Below are positions 1 to 7,954 of a DNA stretch of 42,716 nt, piece by piece. This DNA comes from Candidatus Omnitrophota bacterium (GTDB lineage: Bacteria; Hinthialibacterota; Hinthialibacteria; Hinthialibacterales; Hinthialibacteraceae). The stretch lies in the NCBI GenBank assembly GCA_013177805.1, contig JABLXU010000048.1, positions 1 through 42,716 of the forward strand, read 5' to 3'. The position numbers and the translations under genes are program-made. The notes beneath the pieces are model-generated. The model was not told where the DNA came from and searched no databases. It saw only the letters and a list, made by a program, of their open reading frames with translations. The number at the start of each line of letters is the position of its first letter. Within the stretch, counting starts at the first letter, position 1.

Positions 1-2
1 TT

Positions 3-1025
3 ACGGGGCTGTCCGGATACTCCCATTCGTGGCAGGAATTCATGATCTACCGGTTCCTCGTCGGTATGGGCGTGGGAGGCATGTTCGGCGCGGCTACGAC
101 CTTGGTTGCGGAAAGCGTGCCGCCGGGTTTCCGTACCCTGGCGCTGGGATCGTTGCAAGCGTTGTCCGCCACCGGCAACATCATGGGTTCGCTGATCAGC
201 ACGAAGATACAGCCAGGCGCCCCGGAATTTTTGTTTGGTTTATCGGGCTGGCGGATCCTCTTTTTTGTGGGCATCCTGCCCGCGCTGCTCGTCATTCCCA
301 TTGTATTTGTGTTGCGGGAGCCGGAACCTTGGATCAAGGCCAAGGAGGCGTCCCGGCGGGGGGGGATCACCCAAAAGCAAGTGGGCTCGTTGCCGGATTT
401 ATTCCGCCATCCCCGTTGGCGGTATCATTCGATCATTGGCATGTTCTTGGGCCTAGCCGGGATGGCCGGGCTGTGGGGCGTGGGATTCTTCTCTCCCGAA
501 TTGATTTCCACCGCCTTGAAAGGCGAACCACAACAAGTCGTAGACTGGGTGCGGGGCAATGCCACCGCCCTTCAGGATTGCGGCTCGTTCTTCGGCATGT
601 TCACCTTTACTTTCTTTGCCGCCCGGTGGGGAAGGAAACCTACCTTCCTGGTCTCATTCATTCTCAGCCTGGGAGTTACGATTTACGTCTTTAACAATCT
701 GAATTCCGCCCAGGACGCGTATTGGATGCTGCCTCTCATGGGCTTCGCCCAATTGTCGGTCTTCGCGGGCTATTCCATTTATTTTCCTGAGTTGTATCCC
801 ACCCGGTTGCGGGGCACGGGAGTGGGATTCTGCTACAACACCGTGCGCTACTTGTCCGCGCCTTTCCCCTGGTTGATGGGAGCGCTGGCGGATTGGCTGT
901 TGCTGGCCGGTTATGATAATCCCTTCCGCCTGGCCTGCAGCATCGTGGCGTTCATTTACGTGGCGGGGATCATTGCCATCCTTTTCGCGCCGGAAACCAA
1001 GGGCCAACCCCTGCCGGAGGATTGA
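3..1025 (+). CDS. MFS transporter, C-terminal part (cut by window start)
   Basis: This is the distal part of a major facilitator superfamily permease of the inner membrane. The reading frame is open from base 3 with no stop before the first ATG at 42, and the residues before that ATG (SYSWQEF-like, then FMIYRFLVGMGVGGMFG) match the usual TM3-TM4 region, so the gene starts upstream of the window. Hydrophobic segments continue to the end, with loop motifs typical of MFS (AARWGRKP near the TM8-9 loop, ELYPTRLRGTGVGF near TM10, and a PETKG tail like sugar-porter/NiaP-type members). The substrate cannot be read from the sequence. It converges on the HDAC-family gene at 1084, with a short hairpin AATCCC/GGGATT at about 1071-1086 between them. 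Confidence 0.85.
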   Translation, partial: TGLSGYSHSWQEFMIYRFLVGMGVGGMFGAATTLVAESVPPGFRTLALGSLQALSATGNIMGSLISTKIQPGAPEFLFGLSGWRILFFVGILPALLVIPIVFVLREPEPWIKAKEASRRGGITQKQVGSLPDLFRHPRWRYHSIIGMFLGLAGMAGLWGVGFFSPELISTALKGEPQQVVDWVRGNATALQDCGSFFGMFTFTFFAARWGRKPTFLVSFILSLGVTIYVFNNLNSAQDAYWMLPLMGFAQLSVFAGYSIYFPELYPTRLRGTGVGFCYNTVRYLSAPFPWLMGALADWLLLAGYDNPFRLACSIVAFIYVAGIIAILFAPETKGQPLPED

Positions 1026-1083
1026 TGCCGCCCAGCTGATCAGGCCGCCTGCCGCCTGTCTTCCACGTGAATCCCATTCGGGA

Positions 1084-2028
1084 TTATTTCTTGAACAGCG
1101 CTTGGCAATGTGCCAGGCAGGAATCCGCCAAGGCGGTCAGGTTGTATCCCCCTTCCAGAAACGAAAGGACCCGGCCTTCGCAAGACCGGTTAGCTTGCGC
1201 CCGCGCCATGTCCGTGAGCGCCGTGTAATGCTTTTCTTCCAGCCGCCAGTTGCCCAGCGGATCTTCCCGGTGGCCGTCGAAGCCGGCGGAAATCAGTAAA
1301 AGTTCCGGTTTGAAGCGGGGAACCACTTCGTCCAACGTCTCTTGAACCGCTTCAAGAATAATCTCGGGATCGGTGTACGGGGGAAACGGAAGGTTGCGGG
1401 TGAATCCCTTTCCTTGGCCTTTTCCGGTTTCGTGGGGAAATCCCGTCCCCGGATAAAGGGGATGCTGGTGGGTGGAGATGAAAAACACCGTGGGATCTTC
1501 ATAAAACACCGCTTGGGTTCCATTGCCATGATGAATGTCCCAATCCAGGATCAGGATCCGCTCAATTCCATATTGCTTTTGCGCGTAGCGGGCGGCCAGG
1601 GCGATGTTGTTGAACAAGCAGAAACCCATCGCCACCGACGGCATGGCGTGGTGACCGGGCGGGCGGGAAACGATGAAGACCCGCCGGGCTTCGCGGTTAA
1701 AAATAGCGTCCACTCCTGCCAGACCGGCCCCGGCGGAGAGGCAGGCGATCTCGAACGAGGCGGGAGAGACGACCGTATCCGGATCCACGGATCCTCCCCC
1801 TGTTTCTGCAAGGTCCTTGATCGATTGGATGAGCGATTTTTCATGGATCCAGGCCAGCTCTTCCCCGGCTGTGTGGCGGGGCTCTTTCCATAAGACAGAT
1901 TCCGGCGGCAACGATTTTTGCAGCAGGTTGATAATGGCGTCCATGCGGTGGGCATTTTCCGGATGCCGCCCGGTGTCATGCTCCTTGAAACGGTCAGAAT
2001 AGACAACGCATAAGGGGGAGGGAAGCAT
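1084..2028 (-). CDS. Histone deacetylase family protein (AcuC/acetylpolyamine amidohydrolase-like)
   Basis: A 314-residue zinc amidohydrolase of the arginase/deacetylase fold. The diagnostic elements are all visible: the His pair in SRPPGHHA (H126, H127), the zinc ligands in LDWDIHHGNG (D164, H166) and SAGFDGHREDP (D251), and the C-terminal LEGGYNL loop with the transition-state Tyr. Bacterial members remove acetyl or related acyl groups from small amines, acetoin-pathway products or protein lysines; the substrate here is unknown. The length is normal for single-domain bacterial members. It lies 39 bp downstream of the metF-like fusion on the same strand, so the two are probably co-transcribed. 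The start was kept at 2028 because it gives the conserved VVYSDRFKEHDTG N-terminus; its ribosome-binding site is poor. Confidence 0.92.
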   Translation of the reverse strand: MLPSPLCVVYSDRFKEHDTGRHPENAHRMDAIINLLQKSLPPESVLWKEPRHTAGEELAWIHEKSLIQSIKDLAETGGGSVDPDTVVSPASFEIACLSAGAGLAGVDAIFNREARRVFIVSRPPGHHAMPSVAMGFCLFNNIALAARYAQKQYGIERILILDWDIHHGNGTQAVFYEDPTVFFISTHQHPLYPGTGFPHETGKGQGKGFTRNLPFPPYTDPEIILEAVQETLDEVVPRFKPELLLISAGFDGHREDPLGNWRLEEKHYTALTDMARAQANRSCEGRVLSFLEGGYNLTALADSCLAHCQALFKK

Positions 2029-2067
2029 AAAGGATGAATTCCTTTTACGAATGGATTGTGGGATTCT

Positions 2068-3918
2068 TTACCGCACCCCCGCCTTTTCTAGCATGGTCAG
2101 GATCCGGTCATAGCGGCCGAAAGCGGGAAAGATATACGCTCCTTTGACCAAAGGATGCCGCCGTGCTTCGACCAGCGCTTCCGTGGCGATGGCGATGCCC
2201 TCCTCCTGCTGCTTCTCCTTGGTGTCGTGGCGGGCCAACCGTTTCATGATCTCCGGCGGGACTTGCATGCCCGGAACGTTGTTGTTGAAGAATTCAGCGT
2301 TCTTGTAACTGACCAGCGGCAGAATCCCAACAAAAAAGGGGATCGGCTTGACATGTTTGATCTTGTCCAGGAATTTTTCCAGCAAGCCGTTGTCGTAAAT
2401 CGGTTGCGAAAAAACATATTCCGCCCCGGCCAACACTTTTTGTTCGTACCGCTCGGCTTCTCGGTCCAGGTCGGCGGCGCCGGGATTGCACCCCACGCCG
2501 ATGACGAATCCCGTTTGACCCTTAAGCGGTCGTCGCGCGAAATCCAGGCCCCGGTTGAGCCGATTGCAATTCACCACCAGGCCGATCGAATCGACGTCGA
2601 ACACGGCGGTGGCGTCGGGATACATGCCCATCTTGGGGGGGTCTCCGGTGATCAGCATCAGGTTCCGGATACCCATGGCGTTGGCGCTGATCAGATCCAT
2701 CTGCAAGGCCAACAGGTTGCGGTCGCGGGCGCATACATGGATGATGGTGTCGATGGGCACTTCCCGCTTGACCAGGACGGAGAGCGCGATAGGAGACATC
2801 CGCCCCGTCGCGCGCGGGCCGTCGGCGATGTTGATGACATCGATCCCATGCTCATAGAGAAACTTGGCTCCCTGCACGGACTTGGTGGCGTCTACTCCTT
2901 TGGGTGGATCCAGTTCGACTGAAATCACGAATTTATTCCCCAGCATCCGGCCGAAGGGGCTTCGTTCCTCAAGAGGAATGGGCGGCAGGCTTTCTTCTTC
3001 GGAAGGTTCGGGTACGGGTTCCGAAATCACCGTGATCACCTTGCGGGGTTGAATCGAGCGCAGAAACGAATCCATTTCGCGGATCATCGCGGGCGTGACG
3101 CCCCCGCTTCCGCCGATGACGGACACGCCTTTCTGCACGCACCGGCGCGCGTAATCAGCCAGATACTCGGGCGAGGCCAGGTATAACAAGCGCCCTTCTA
3201 CGAGTTCTGGCAGCCCGGCACTAGGCAACACCGCCACTTTCACGGTATCTCCTGCTCCTTTCACCAGCCCAGGGACCAAGTCGAGAAGTTCCGGTGCGCT
3301 GCCGCCGTCCACGCCAGCCAACTGGGCGCCCCATCTTTTCACCGCCGTTATGTACCATTCCGGCGACAATTGATTCCCGCCGTTGAATGCCTGGGCGAGC
3401 AGCGAGACCCACACGGGAATCTCCGGCGCGGCATTGGTCACGGCCTCGTAGGCCAATTGCAGCTGATCCAACGTATGAAACGATTCGAGTTTGATCAGAT
3501 CCACCCCACTGTCCGCCAACACAAGGGCCTGTTCCCGGAACGCCGCGGCGATCCGGCTCGAATCCAATTGCCGTTCTTCCGCGCGGGGCACCGGGCCGAT
3601 GCAGCCTGCCACGTACAATGTTTCCTCCGCGACCTCCTGGGCCAATTCCACTCCCCGCTGGTTGATCTCTTCCCATTTGTCGTACAATCCGAAACTTTTC
3701 AATTGAATCCGGTTCGCGCCGAAGGTATTGGTCGTGAGGATTTCCGCCCCCGCCCGGGCGAATTCCCGGTGAATCTTTTGAATGACAGCGGGTTGCGAAA
3801 GGTTCAATTCGTCATAACACTGATTGACAAAAAATCCCTGGGCGTAAATGGCCGATCCCATTCCCCCATCCGCCAATAAAACCCGCTTTGCCAATGCTTC
3901 CAACAATGGTTCTTTCAT
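2068..3918 (-). CDS. metF: Bifunctional homocysteine methyltransferase-like / methylenetetrahydrofolate reductase (YitJ-type fusion), zinc ligands missing
   Basis: A 616-residue fusion. Residues about 1-290 form a homocysteine S-methyltransferase-type barrel (LLADGGMGSAI near 15, TNTFGANR near 73, LIKLESFHTL near 151). Residues about 320-616 form the FAD-dependent MTHFR domain (VELDPPKGVD, INIADGPRATGRMS, LLALQMDLISANAMGIRNLMLITGDPP in pieces), which makes 5-methyl-THF for methionine synthesis. The architecture is that of B. subtilis YitJ. The oddity is in the first domain. The family binds zinc through Cys in GVNC and in GGCC, but here these read GVDG (G205) and GGSG (S271, G272), and the codons are clearly Gly/Ser. 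The MTHFR half looks intact. The start has GGAGAG just upstream. A weak -10 (TATGAT, complement of 4001-4006) lies in the divergent gap. I saw no SAM riboswitch there. Confidence 0.93.
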   Translation of the reverse strand: MKEPLLEALAKRVLLADGGMGSAIYAQGFFVNQCYDELNLSQPAVIQKIHREFARAGAEILTTNTFGANRIQLKSFGLYDKWEEINQRGVELAQEVAEETLYVAGCIGPVPRAEERQLDSSRIAAAFREQALVLADSGVDLIKLESFHTLDQLQLAYEAVTNAAPEIPVWVSLLAQAFNGGNQLSPEWYITAVKRWGAQLAGVDGGSAPELLDLVPGLVKGAGDTVKVAVLPSAGLPELVEGRLLYLASPEYLADYARRCVQKGVSVIGGSGGVTPAMIREMDSFLRSIQPRKVITVISEPVPEPSEEESLPPIPLEERSPFGRMLGNKFVISVELDPPKGVDATKSVQGAKFLYEHGIDVINIADGPRATGRMSPIALSVLVKREVPIDTIIHVCARDRNLLALQMDLISANAMGIRNLMLITGDPPKMGMYPDATAVFDVDSIGLVVNCNRLNRGLDFARRPLKGQTGFVIGVGCNPGAADLDREAERYEQKVLAGAEYVFSQPIYDNGLLEKFLDKIKHVKPIPFFVGILPLVSYKNAEFFNNNVPGMQVPPEIMKRLARHDTKEKQQEEGIAIATEALVEARRHPLVKGAYIFPAFGRYDRILTMLEKAGVR

Positions 3919-4070
3919 CTCTCCAATCGAGTCCTTTGTGATGATGATAGCGTCTTGATGATCGTTACTTTATGATTTTCCGGAATGAAGGTGTATTCCC
4001 ATCATAGCAATCCTTCCAGGAAATCAGAACGGATCGCAATCCCTCTTTTATGTGCGGTTTGAATATCTCA

Positions 4071-4079
4071 TGTTATAAT
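4071..4079 (+). promoter_or_regulatory. Extended -10 promoter for the repeat/TPR gene
   Basis: TGTTATAAT is a perfect TGn-TATAAT extended -10 element. No convincing -35 is visible, which is normal for this promoter type. Transcription would start near 4086, leaving a leader of only about 13 bases that carries the GAGGTGG ribosome-binding site (4089-4095) for the ATG at 4099. This short leader argues for the 4099 start over the earlier in-frame ATG at 4078, which would overlap the -10 itself. Confidence 0.6.
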
Positions 4080-4098
4080 GGTGAAAGTGAGGTGGATC

Positions 4099-5574
4099 AT
4101 GAACAGGTATCGGTATTTCTGGATCAGCGGATTGTTGATCCTTGGGCTGTTCGCCAGTTTTTCCGGCGGCGCGCAGGAAACAAACCGGGCAACATCGAAA
4201 ACTACATCCAGTTCGATTCCCGGATTTCCCATGCCTGAACCTCAAAGCCCGGATTCGAAAAACTACAAGTCTTCCATCCCCGGGTTCCCCATGCCCAAGC
4301 CTCAAAGCCCGGATTCGAAAAACTACAAGTCCTCCATCCCGGGATTCCCCATGCCCAAGCCCCAAAGTCCGGATTCGAAAAACTACAAGTCCTCCATCCC
4401 GGGATTCCCCATGCCCAAGCCTCAAAGCCCGGATTCGAAGAACTACAAGTCTTCCATCCCGGGATTCCCTATGCCCGAACCCCAAATTCCGGGCAAAGAA
4501 AATACCCGTGTCGCGGATTCCAAGCCATCTTCCCCCGGTGCTTCTACGGATCCGAAACCCAAATCCTTCTCGCAACGGTACCGGGAATTTTACAGCACGC
4601 CGGATTATGGCCAGCGGTACCGGGAGGCTTATAATCCATCCACGTACCGCCAGAATTACAGGAATCTCGGCAGCAGTTATTTTGCCGGCGGGGGGGATTC
4701 AAGAAAAAGGTTACAAGCTCCCGGCGGCGGAGGGTTGACCGATCCCTACACCCCTGGCCTGGATGATGCTTTTGACAGTGAATACCTGGAAACTTGGGGG
4801 ATCAATGGGCTGAACCGCCATCCACTCGATTCCGGAGGTTTGTTCGATAAACAGCACCGTCCTCTGAACGTTCCCCCGCCGGTAAATCCCGATTGGCCGA
4901 GTGGGGCGTATCCCTCTTTGCCCAGCCTCAATCCCTTGTTGCAGCCGCCCGCGCTGATCCCCCCCCATTACATTTACCCGATGGATCAAAACGCCACAGC
5001 CCTCGTGGAACCGGATTGGGACATGGACCCGGATGCCGCCAGGCTGCCGGAAGGGGCCACTCAGCCCGAAACCCCGCGAATCATCGACACCACCGCCGCG
5101 ATTCAACCCAAACCCGCGGGGACGGCATCCAAGGAGTTGCAGTCTCTCCCGCAAACCGCTACGCCTTCGGATGCCAAACCATCTTCACCATCCCCGCCGG
5201 CTCCACAATTAAAATCCCCCCGGGAATGGTTGTACATCCAGGGAATCGACGCATTCACCCTGCGGAATTACACACGCGCCCTGAGAACCTGGGAACGCCT
5301 CGTAACTATTTCACCGGATTACCCGGCCGTCCATTTCGCCTATGGCTTATCTCTCTTTTACCAAGGGGAATACCACAAAGCCTCGGAAGCCTTGGAGCAT
5401 AGCATCGCCTTGGCGGAACAAACACAAACCCCGCTTCCCTCGCTCCAATCCCTGCGGCTCAACCCCTATGATTTCCGTTTTCATCACCGCCGCCTTGCCC
5501 GCTACCTCGAAGAGAATCCCGAGGATGTCAGCGCCATGACCCTCTTTTATATTCTTTCTCGAGCAGCAGGTTAA
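4099..5574 (+). CDS. Secreted protein with 20-residue tandem repeats and C-terminal TPR domain
   Basis: A 491-residue exported protein of unknown function. The N-terminus (MNRYRYFWISGLLILGLFAS, ending near AQE) is a signal peptide. Residues about 38-135 are five copies of a 20-residue unit, SSIPGFPMPxPQSPDSKNYK, the last one decayed. Next comes a Tyr/Arg-rich stretch with SQRYREFYS, GQRYREAYN and RQNYRNLG, then a long Pro-rich, probably disordered region. The C-terminal ~110 residues carry TPR-like helices (YIQGIDAFTLRNYTRALRTW, then a second helical hairpin). TPRs suggest protein binding in the periplasm or at the outer membrane. The start at 4099 is chosen from GAGGTGG five bases before it and the promoter at 4071-4079. 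Reading the repeats as real coding sequence rests on conserved frame through every unit. Confidence 0.75.
   Translation: MNRYRYFWISGLLILGLFASFSGGAQETNRATSKTTSSSIPGFPMPEPQSPDSKNYKSSIPGFPMPKPQSPDSKNYKSSIPGFPMPKPQSPDSKNYKSSIPGFPMPKPQSPDSKNYKSSIPGFPMPEPQIPGKENTRVADSKPSSPGASTDPKPKSFSQRYREFYSTPDYGQRYREAYNPSTYRQNYRNLGSSYFAGGGDSRKRLQAPGGGGLTDPYTPGLDDAFDSEYLETWGINGLNRHPLDSGGLFDKQHRPLNVPPPVNPDWPSGAYPSLPSLNPLLQPPALIPPHYIYPMDQNATALVEPDWDMDPDAARLPEGATQPETPRIIDTTAAIQPKPAGTASKELQSLPQTATPSDAKPSSPSPPAPQLKSPREWLYIQGIDAFTLRNYTRALRTWERLVTISPDYPAVHFAYGLSLFYQGEYHKASEALEHSIALAEQTQTPLPSLQSLRLNPYDFRFHHRRLARYLEENPEDVSAMTLFYILSRAAG
4210..4503 (+). repeat. In-frame 60-bp tandem repeat (four full units plus a decayed fifth)
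   Basis: Units begin at 4210, 4270, 4330 and 4390, each exactly 60 bp, and a degenerate fifth runs from 4450 to about 4503. Units differ by only a few bases (for example cctgaacct, cccaagcct or cccaagccc within MPxP), so the array is young or kept uniform by recombination. Each unit encodes SSIPGFPMP-[E/K]-PQSPDSKNYK. The period is a multiple of three, so copy-number change would keep the frame. Confidence 0.95.
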
Positions 5575-5651
5575 TGGCCTAGCCCGCCAGCCGGGATTTT
5601 GGTATGGATTTCCCGAAGGAAACCGATTCGCGATTTCTCCAGGATAAACGC

Positions 5652-6506
5652 ATGAACCGCCGGGAATTTTTGTATTGCTGTGGTTTGGGGATCACGGTCA
5701 CCACATTATTTAAAGCCGAGACTATGCCCAAGCGCCTTTTGGGCCGCACCGGGGTGGCGGTTTCCCTTTTGGGCTTGGGAACAAGCCATTTTCACCGGCT
5801 GAACGCCAGGGAATGCACGGTCCTGGTGCATGCGGCCCTGGACGCCGGTGTCAATTATGTCGACACCGCCCGCGTCTACGGCAACGGTCAAACGGAAATC
5901 CTGCTGGGAAACACGTTGCGTTCCCGGAAGCGGGACGGGATCATTCTTACCTCTAAAACTCGAAGTCGTTCCGCGGACGAGGCTCTACACGACCTCCACA
6001 CCTCACTTCGAAGCCTGAGGACCGATTATCTCGATATTTGGATGATCCACGATTTCCGCACGGAATCCGATTGGCGCGCGATGGAATCACCCCGCGGGGT
6101 GCTAGCGGCTGCCTTGCGGGCCCGGGACCAAGGCTGGATCCGCTGGATTGGTCTTACGGCACACCGCAACGCGCCCCTTGTGGCCCGGGCGCTGGAGACC
6201 TTCCCGTGTGACATTGTCATGATTCCTGTCACCCCGGTGATTCCCAGTGAATCCGCATGGCTTGACATAATAATCCCCTCCGCCCGGGCATCCAAACCGG
6301 GCATTGTGGGCATGAAGCTCTTTCAGGATTCTCTGCGAGCCCAATCGGAACCAGCTTATACCGCGGCCGCTATCCAATCCGCTCTCGCTCGGCCATTATC
6401 CACTGTCGTCATGGAATGGGAAACCCCCAGGGAGTTAATCAATTCCATCGGCCTGGCATCACGCGCTCCATCTTTGGAAACAGATTCTCTTGCGCTTACG
6501 GCATGA
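5652..6506 (+). CDS. Aldo/keto reductase with twin-arginine-like signal
   Basis: A 284-residue NAD(P)H-dependent oxidoreductase of the aldo/keto reductase superfamily. The catalytic tetrad is complete: D71 and Y76 in NYVDTARVYGNG, K102 in ILTSKTRS, H133 in IWMIHDF. The N-terminus MNRREFLYCCGLGITVTTLF has an NRREFL motif like a Tat signal followed by a short hydrophobic stretch, so export in folded form with cofactor is possible. The start at 5652 is preferred over an in-frame ATG at 5604 because AGGA sits seven bases upstream and the Tat motif then falls at the N-terminus. The C-terminal region is shorter than in the related Fe-S-tailed AKRs. The natural substrate is unknown. Confidence 0.85.
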   Translation: MNRREFLYCCGLGITVTTLFKAETMPKRLLGRTGVAVSLLGLGTSHFHRLNARECTVLVHAALDAGVNYVDTARVYGNGQTEILLGNTLRSRKRDGIILTSKTRSRSADEALHDLHTSLRSLRTDYLDIWMIHDFRTESDWRAMESPRGVLAAALRARDQGWIRWIGLTAHRNAPLVARALETFPCDIVMIPVTPVIPSESAWLDIIIPSARASKPGIVGMKLFQDSLRAQSEPAYTAAAIQSALARPLSTVVMEWETPRELINSIGLASRAPSLETDSLALTA

Positions 6507-6694
6507 TTCCATTCATCTTTCCAGAAAAATATAAACACATTTCATTTCTCCACTGCCGAACGTTATTTCTATATTTGAGATTTAGGATAGGTTGCGGAAT
6601 GAGTAGATGGATTTTTCAGGGATGGTTTTCATCCCTCCTTCTAAAAGTACTGAGATCGATGCCCCTACCGGAGATTGAACGAGTATCCGATCAT

Positions 6695-6723
6695 TTGCCA
6701 TATTCAGCATTTCTATATATAAT
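6695..6723 (+). promoter_or_regulatory. Sigma-70-type promoter of the carbonic anhydrase gene
   Basis: TTGCCA (6695-6700), a 17-base spacer and a perfect TATAAT (6718-6723). The predicted start site near 6730 gives a leader of about 54 bases ending in the GGAGG ribosome-binding site before the ATG at 6784. The surrounding gap 6507-6694 is AT-rich and otherwise empty, apart from a small hairpin AGGGATG/CATCCCT at 6618-6636 that lacks a U-tract. Confidence 0.7.
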
Positions 6724-6783
6724 ATAGACAATTTATTCATCTCGTTACTCTCCCTCGATTTCACCCTATCCTGGAGGCAATCG

Positions 6784-7377
6784 ATGCTGTACCAACAAAT
6801 CGACATGGAATTGGCTGAGCGCGAGGCTTGGGCGTGGAGAAGGCAAAAAGGTATTTGTTGCAACCGCCGGTTGTTCGTACTGGCCTGCATGGATGAGCGC
6901 CTGCCTGTCGAACAAGCGTTGGGGATCCGCCTGGGTGACGCGCATATTTTCCGCAACGCGGGGGGGCTGGTAACCGACGACGTAATCCGCTCGGCCATGC
7001 TGACCACGCAATTTTTCGGGACGCGGGAAATCATTGTCCTCAACCACACCGAATGCGGCATGATGACCACCACGGGCGAGTATCTGGCCAACGCGCTCAA
7101 GGAAAAAGGCCTTGATCCCGCCAACGTCCCCATTGATCCGGATTTGCCTGAATTGAAACTTGAAAAAGAGGCCTTTGGCAAATGGATCAAAATGTTCACC
7201 GATGTCGATGAAACCTGCGAAAAACAAGTCGAACTGCTGCGGAATTCACCATGGATACCGAATGACGTGGCGATTCACGGCTATGTATGGGAGGTGGAAA
7301 ACATGCGTCTCCGCCGGCCTCATATCCGTCTGAGCGACAGAGTCAACACGGCCAAAAGCATGGGGGCGATGGGCTAA
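6784..7377 (+). CDS. Beta-class carbonic anhydrase
   Basis: A 197-residue zinc enzyme that interconverts CO2 and bicarbonate in the cytoplasm. The zinc ligands are C35 in LACMDERLP, H88 and C91 in NHTECGM; the Asp-Arg dyad D37/R39 in the same first motif is present, as is RNAGGLVTDD after it. The motif spacing and the TTGEYLANAL helix resemble the Rv1284-like branch of beta-carbonic anhydrases. There is no signal peptide. The GGAGG ribosome-binding site at 6773-6777 fixes the start. It has its own promoter (6695-6723) and converges on the small motility-type gene 30 bp downstream, so it is probably monocistronic. Confidence 0.93.
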   Translation: MLYQQIDMELAEREAWAWRRQKGICCNRRLFVLACMDERLPVEQALGIRLGDAHIFRNAGGLVTDDVIRSAMLTTQFFGTREIIVLNHTECGMMTTTGEYLANALKEKGLDPANVPIDPDLPELKLEKEAFGKWIKMFTDVDETCEKQVELLRNSPWIPNDVAIHGYVWEVENMRLRRPHIRLSDRVNTAKSMGAMG

Positions 7378-7407
7378 ACCGTCTACTCCGGCCTATCCTG
7401 GTTTGGT

Positions 7408-7668
7408 CTACACGCGGATATCCAGAAACGTGCCCAATCCCTGGGGATTAAGCCGGGGCGGTGCCGTCCGGGTTTCGGATTCCCGTTTGGTTTTGGATGA
7501 ATGATTTCCGTATTGAGCCAATTCGGCCATTTCTTGAAATTGCTCTTGCACAAAACTGGAAGTCCGTTCGTAAAATTGCGCCAGATTCTGCTGCAACTGA
7601 TTGACCGGGACCGGCCGGAAGAGGCTGGTAGACCATGCCGCGGGCTGGGAGATGGAATCCAAAGCCAT
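7408..7668 (-). CDS. Small hypothetical protein, possible YjfB-like motility protein
   Basis: An 86-residue soluble protein without signal or membrane segment. It has a Gln/Glu-rich helical middle (NQLQQNLAQFYERTSSFVQE), a charged Ser/Thr/Lys/Arg linker and a final PQGLGTFLDIRV. Small YjfB-type putative motility proteins also end in a short LG-x-x-[IVL]-D-[IV] motif, but that resemblance is weak. Support for a real gene: GAGGG eight bases before the ATG, and a very good sigma-54 promoter at 7704-7720 placing the transcript start about 25 bases upstream. Because sigma-54 also appears to drive the flagellar operon here, a motility role is a reasonable inference. The protein is not recognised with certainty. 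Confidence 0.6.
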   Translation of the reverse strand: MALDSISQPAAWSTSLFRPVPVNQLQQNLAQFYERTSSFVQEQFQEMAELAQYGNHSSKTKRESETRTAPPRLNPQGLGTFLDIRV

Positions 7669-7703
7669 TTCGCTACCCTCGATGAGAATTCAATAGAGTG
7701 GCA

Positions 7704-7720
7704 AGCAATATACGCGCCAA
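7704..7720 (-). promoter_or_regulatory. Sigma-54 (-24/-12) promoter of the small motility-type gene
   Basis: Read on the minus strand this is TTGGCGCGTATATTGCT, matching the 17-base consensus YTGGCACGRNNNTTGCW at all but two defined positions. The GG (complement of 7717-7718) and GC (complement of 7705-7706) dinucleotides have the mandatory ten-base spacing. The start site would be near 7693, giving a leader of about 25 bases with the GAGGG ribosome-binding site of the 7668 ATG. The matching sigma factor, rpoN, is in the window at 40411. Confidence 0.72.
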
Positions 7721-7882
7721 CGGTGTATATCAAATTAAATCAAGTACTTCGTGGTGATTGAAAGGACAATTGAGATTTCCCGATAGGCAAATCATGCCGA
7801 GTGGGTGGAGTTTCAATCCCATGAAGCCAATTACGGGATCGTTCGCTTATTCCTCTCCAAACCGAATCGATTCCCGCGTTTC

Positions 7883-7924
7883 GTAAAACCAAACCGCCGG
7901 TGGGGGGATACCTCACCGGCGGTT
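7883..7924 (-). terminator. Rho-independent terminator of the PPC-repeat gene
   Basis: A perfect 11-bp stem, AACCGCCGGTG (7892-7902) with CACCGGCGGTT (7914-7924), and an 11-base loop. On the minus strand it is followed by TTGGTTTTACG. It lies 30 bp beyond the stop of the large secreted protein gene at 7955. The tail is only moderately U-rich. Confidence 0.65.
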
Positions 7925-7954
7925 ATAGGATAGCCGATAAATTTTGGGGGGGTC

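Noticed and set aside
3919..4070. A SAM or cobalamin riboswitch before the metF-like fusion
   Set aside because: The leader of about 80-150 bases shows no conserved riboswitch core or paired terminator; only a weak promoter-like -10 could be found.
4210..4503. Regular 60-bp periodicity as a CRISPR array
   Set aside because: There are no unique spacers; units abut directly, are all in frame and encode a 20-residue protein repeat. No cas gene is present.
6618..6636. Hairpin AGGGATG-GTTTT-CATCCCT as a terminator for the aldo/keto reductase
   Set aside because: The stem is perfect but no T-tract follows on either strand, so I did not call a terminator.
6582..7199. A 205-codon minus-strand frame opposite the carbonic anhydrase
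   Set aside because: The plus-strand gene has full zinc-site motifs, a promoter and a ribosome-binding site; the minus-strand product has no recognisable pattern.
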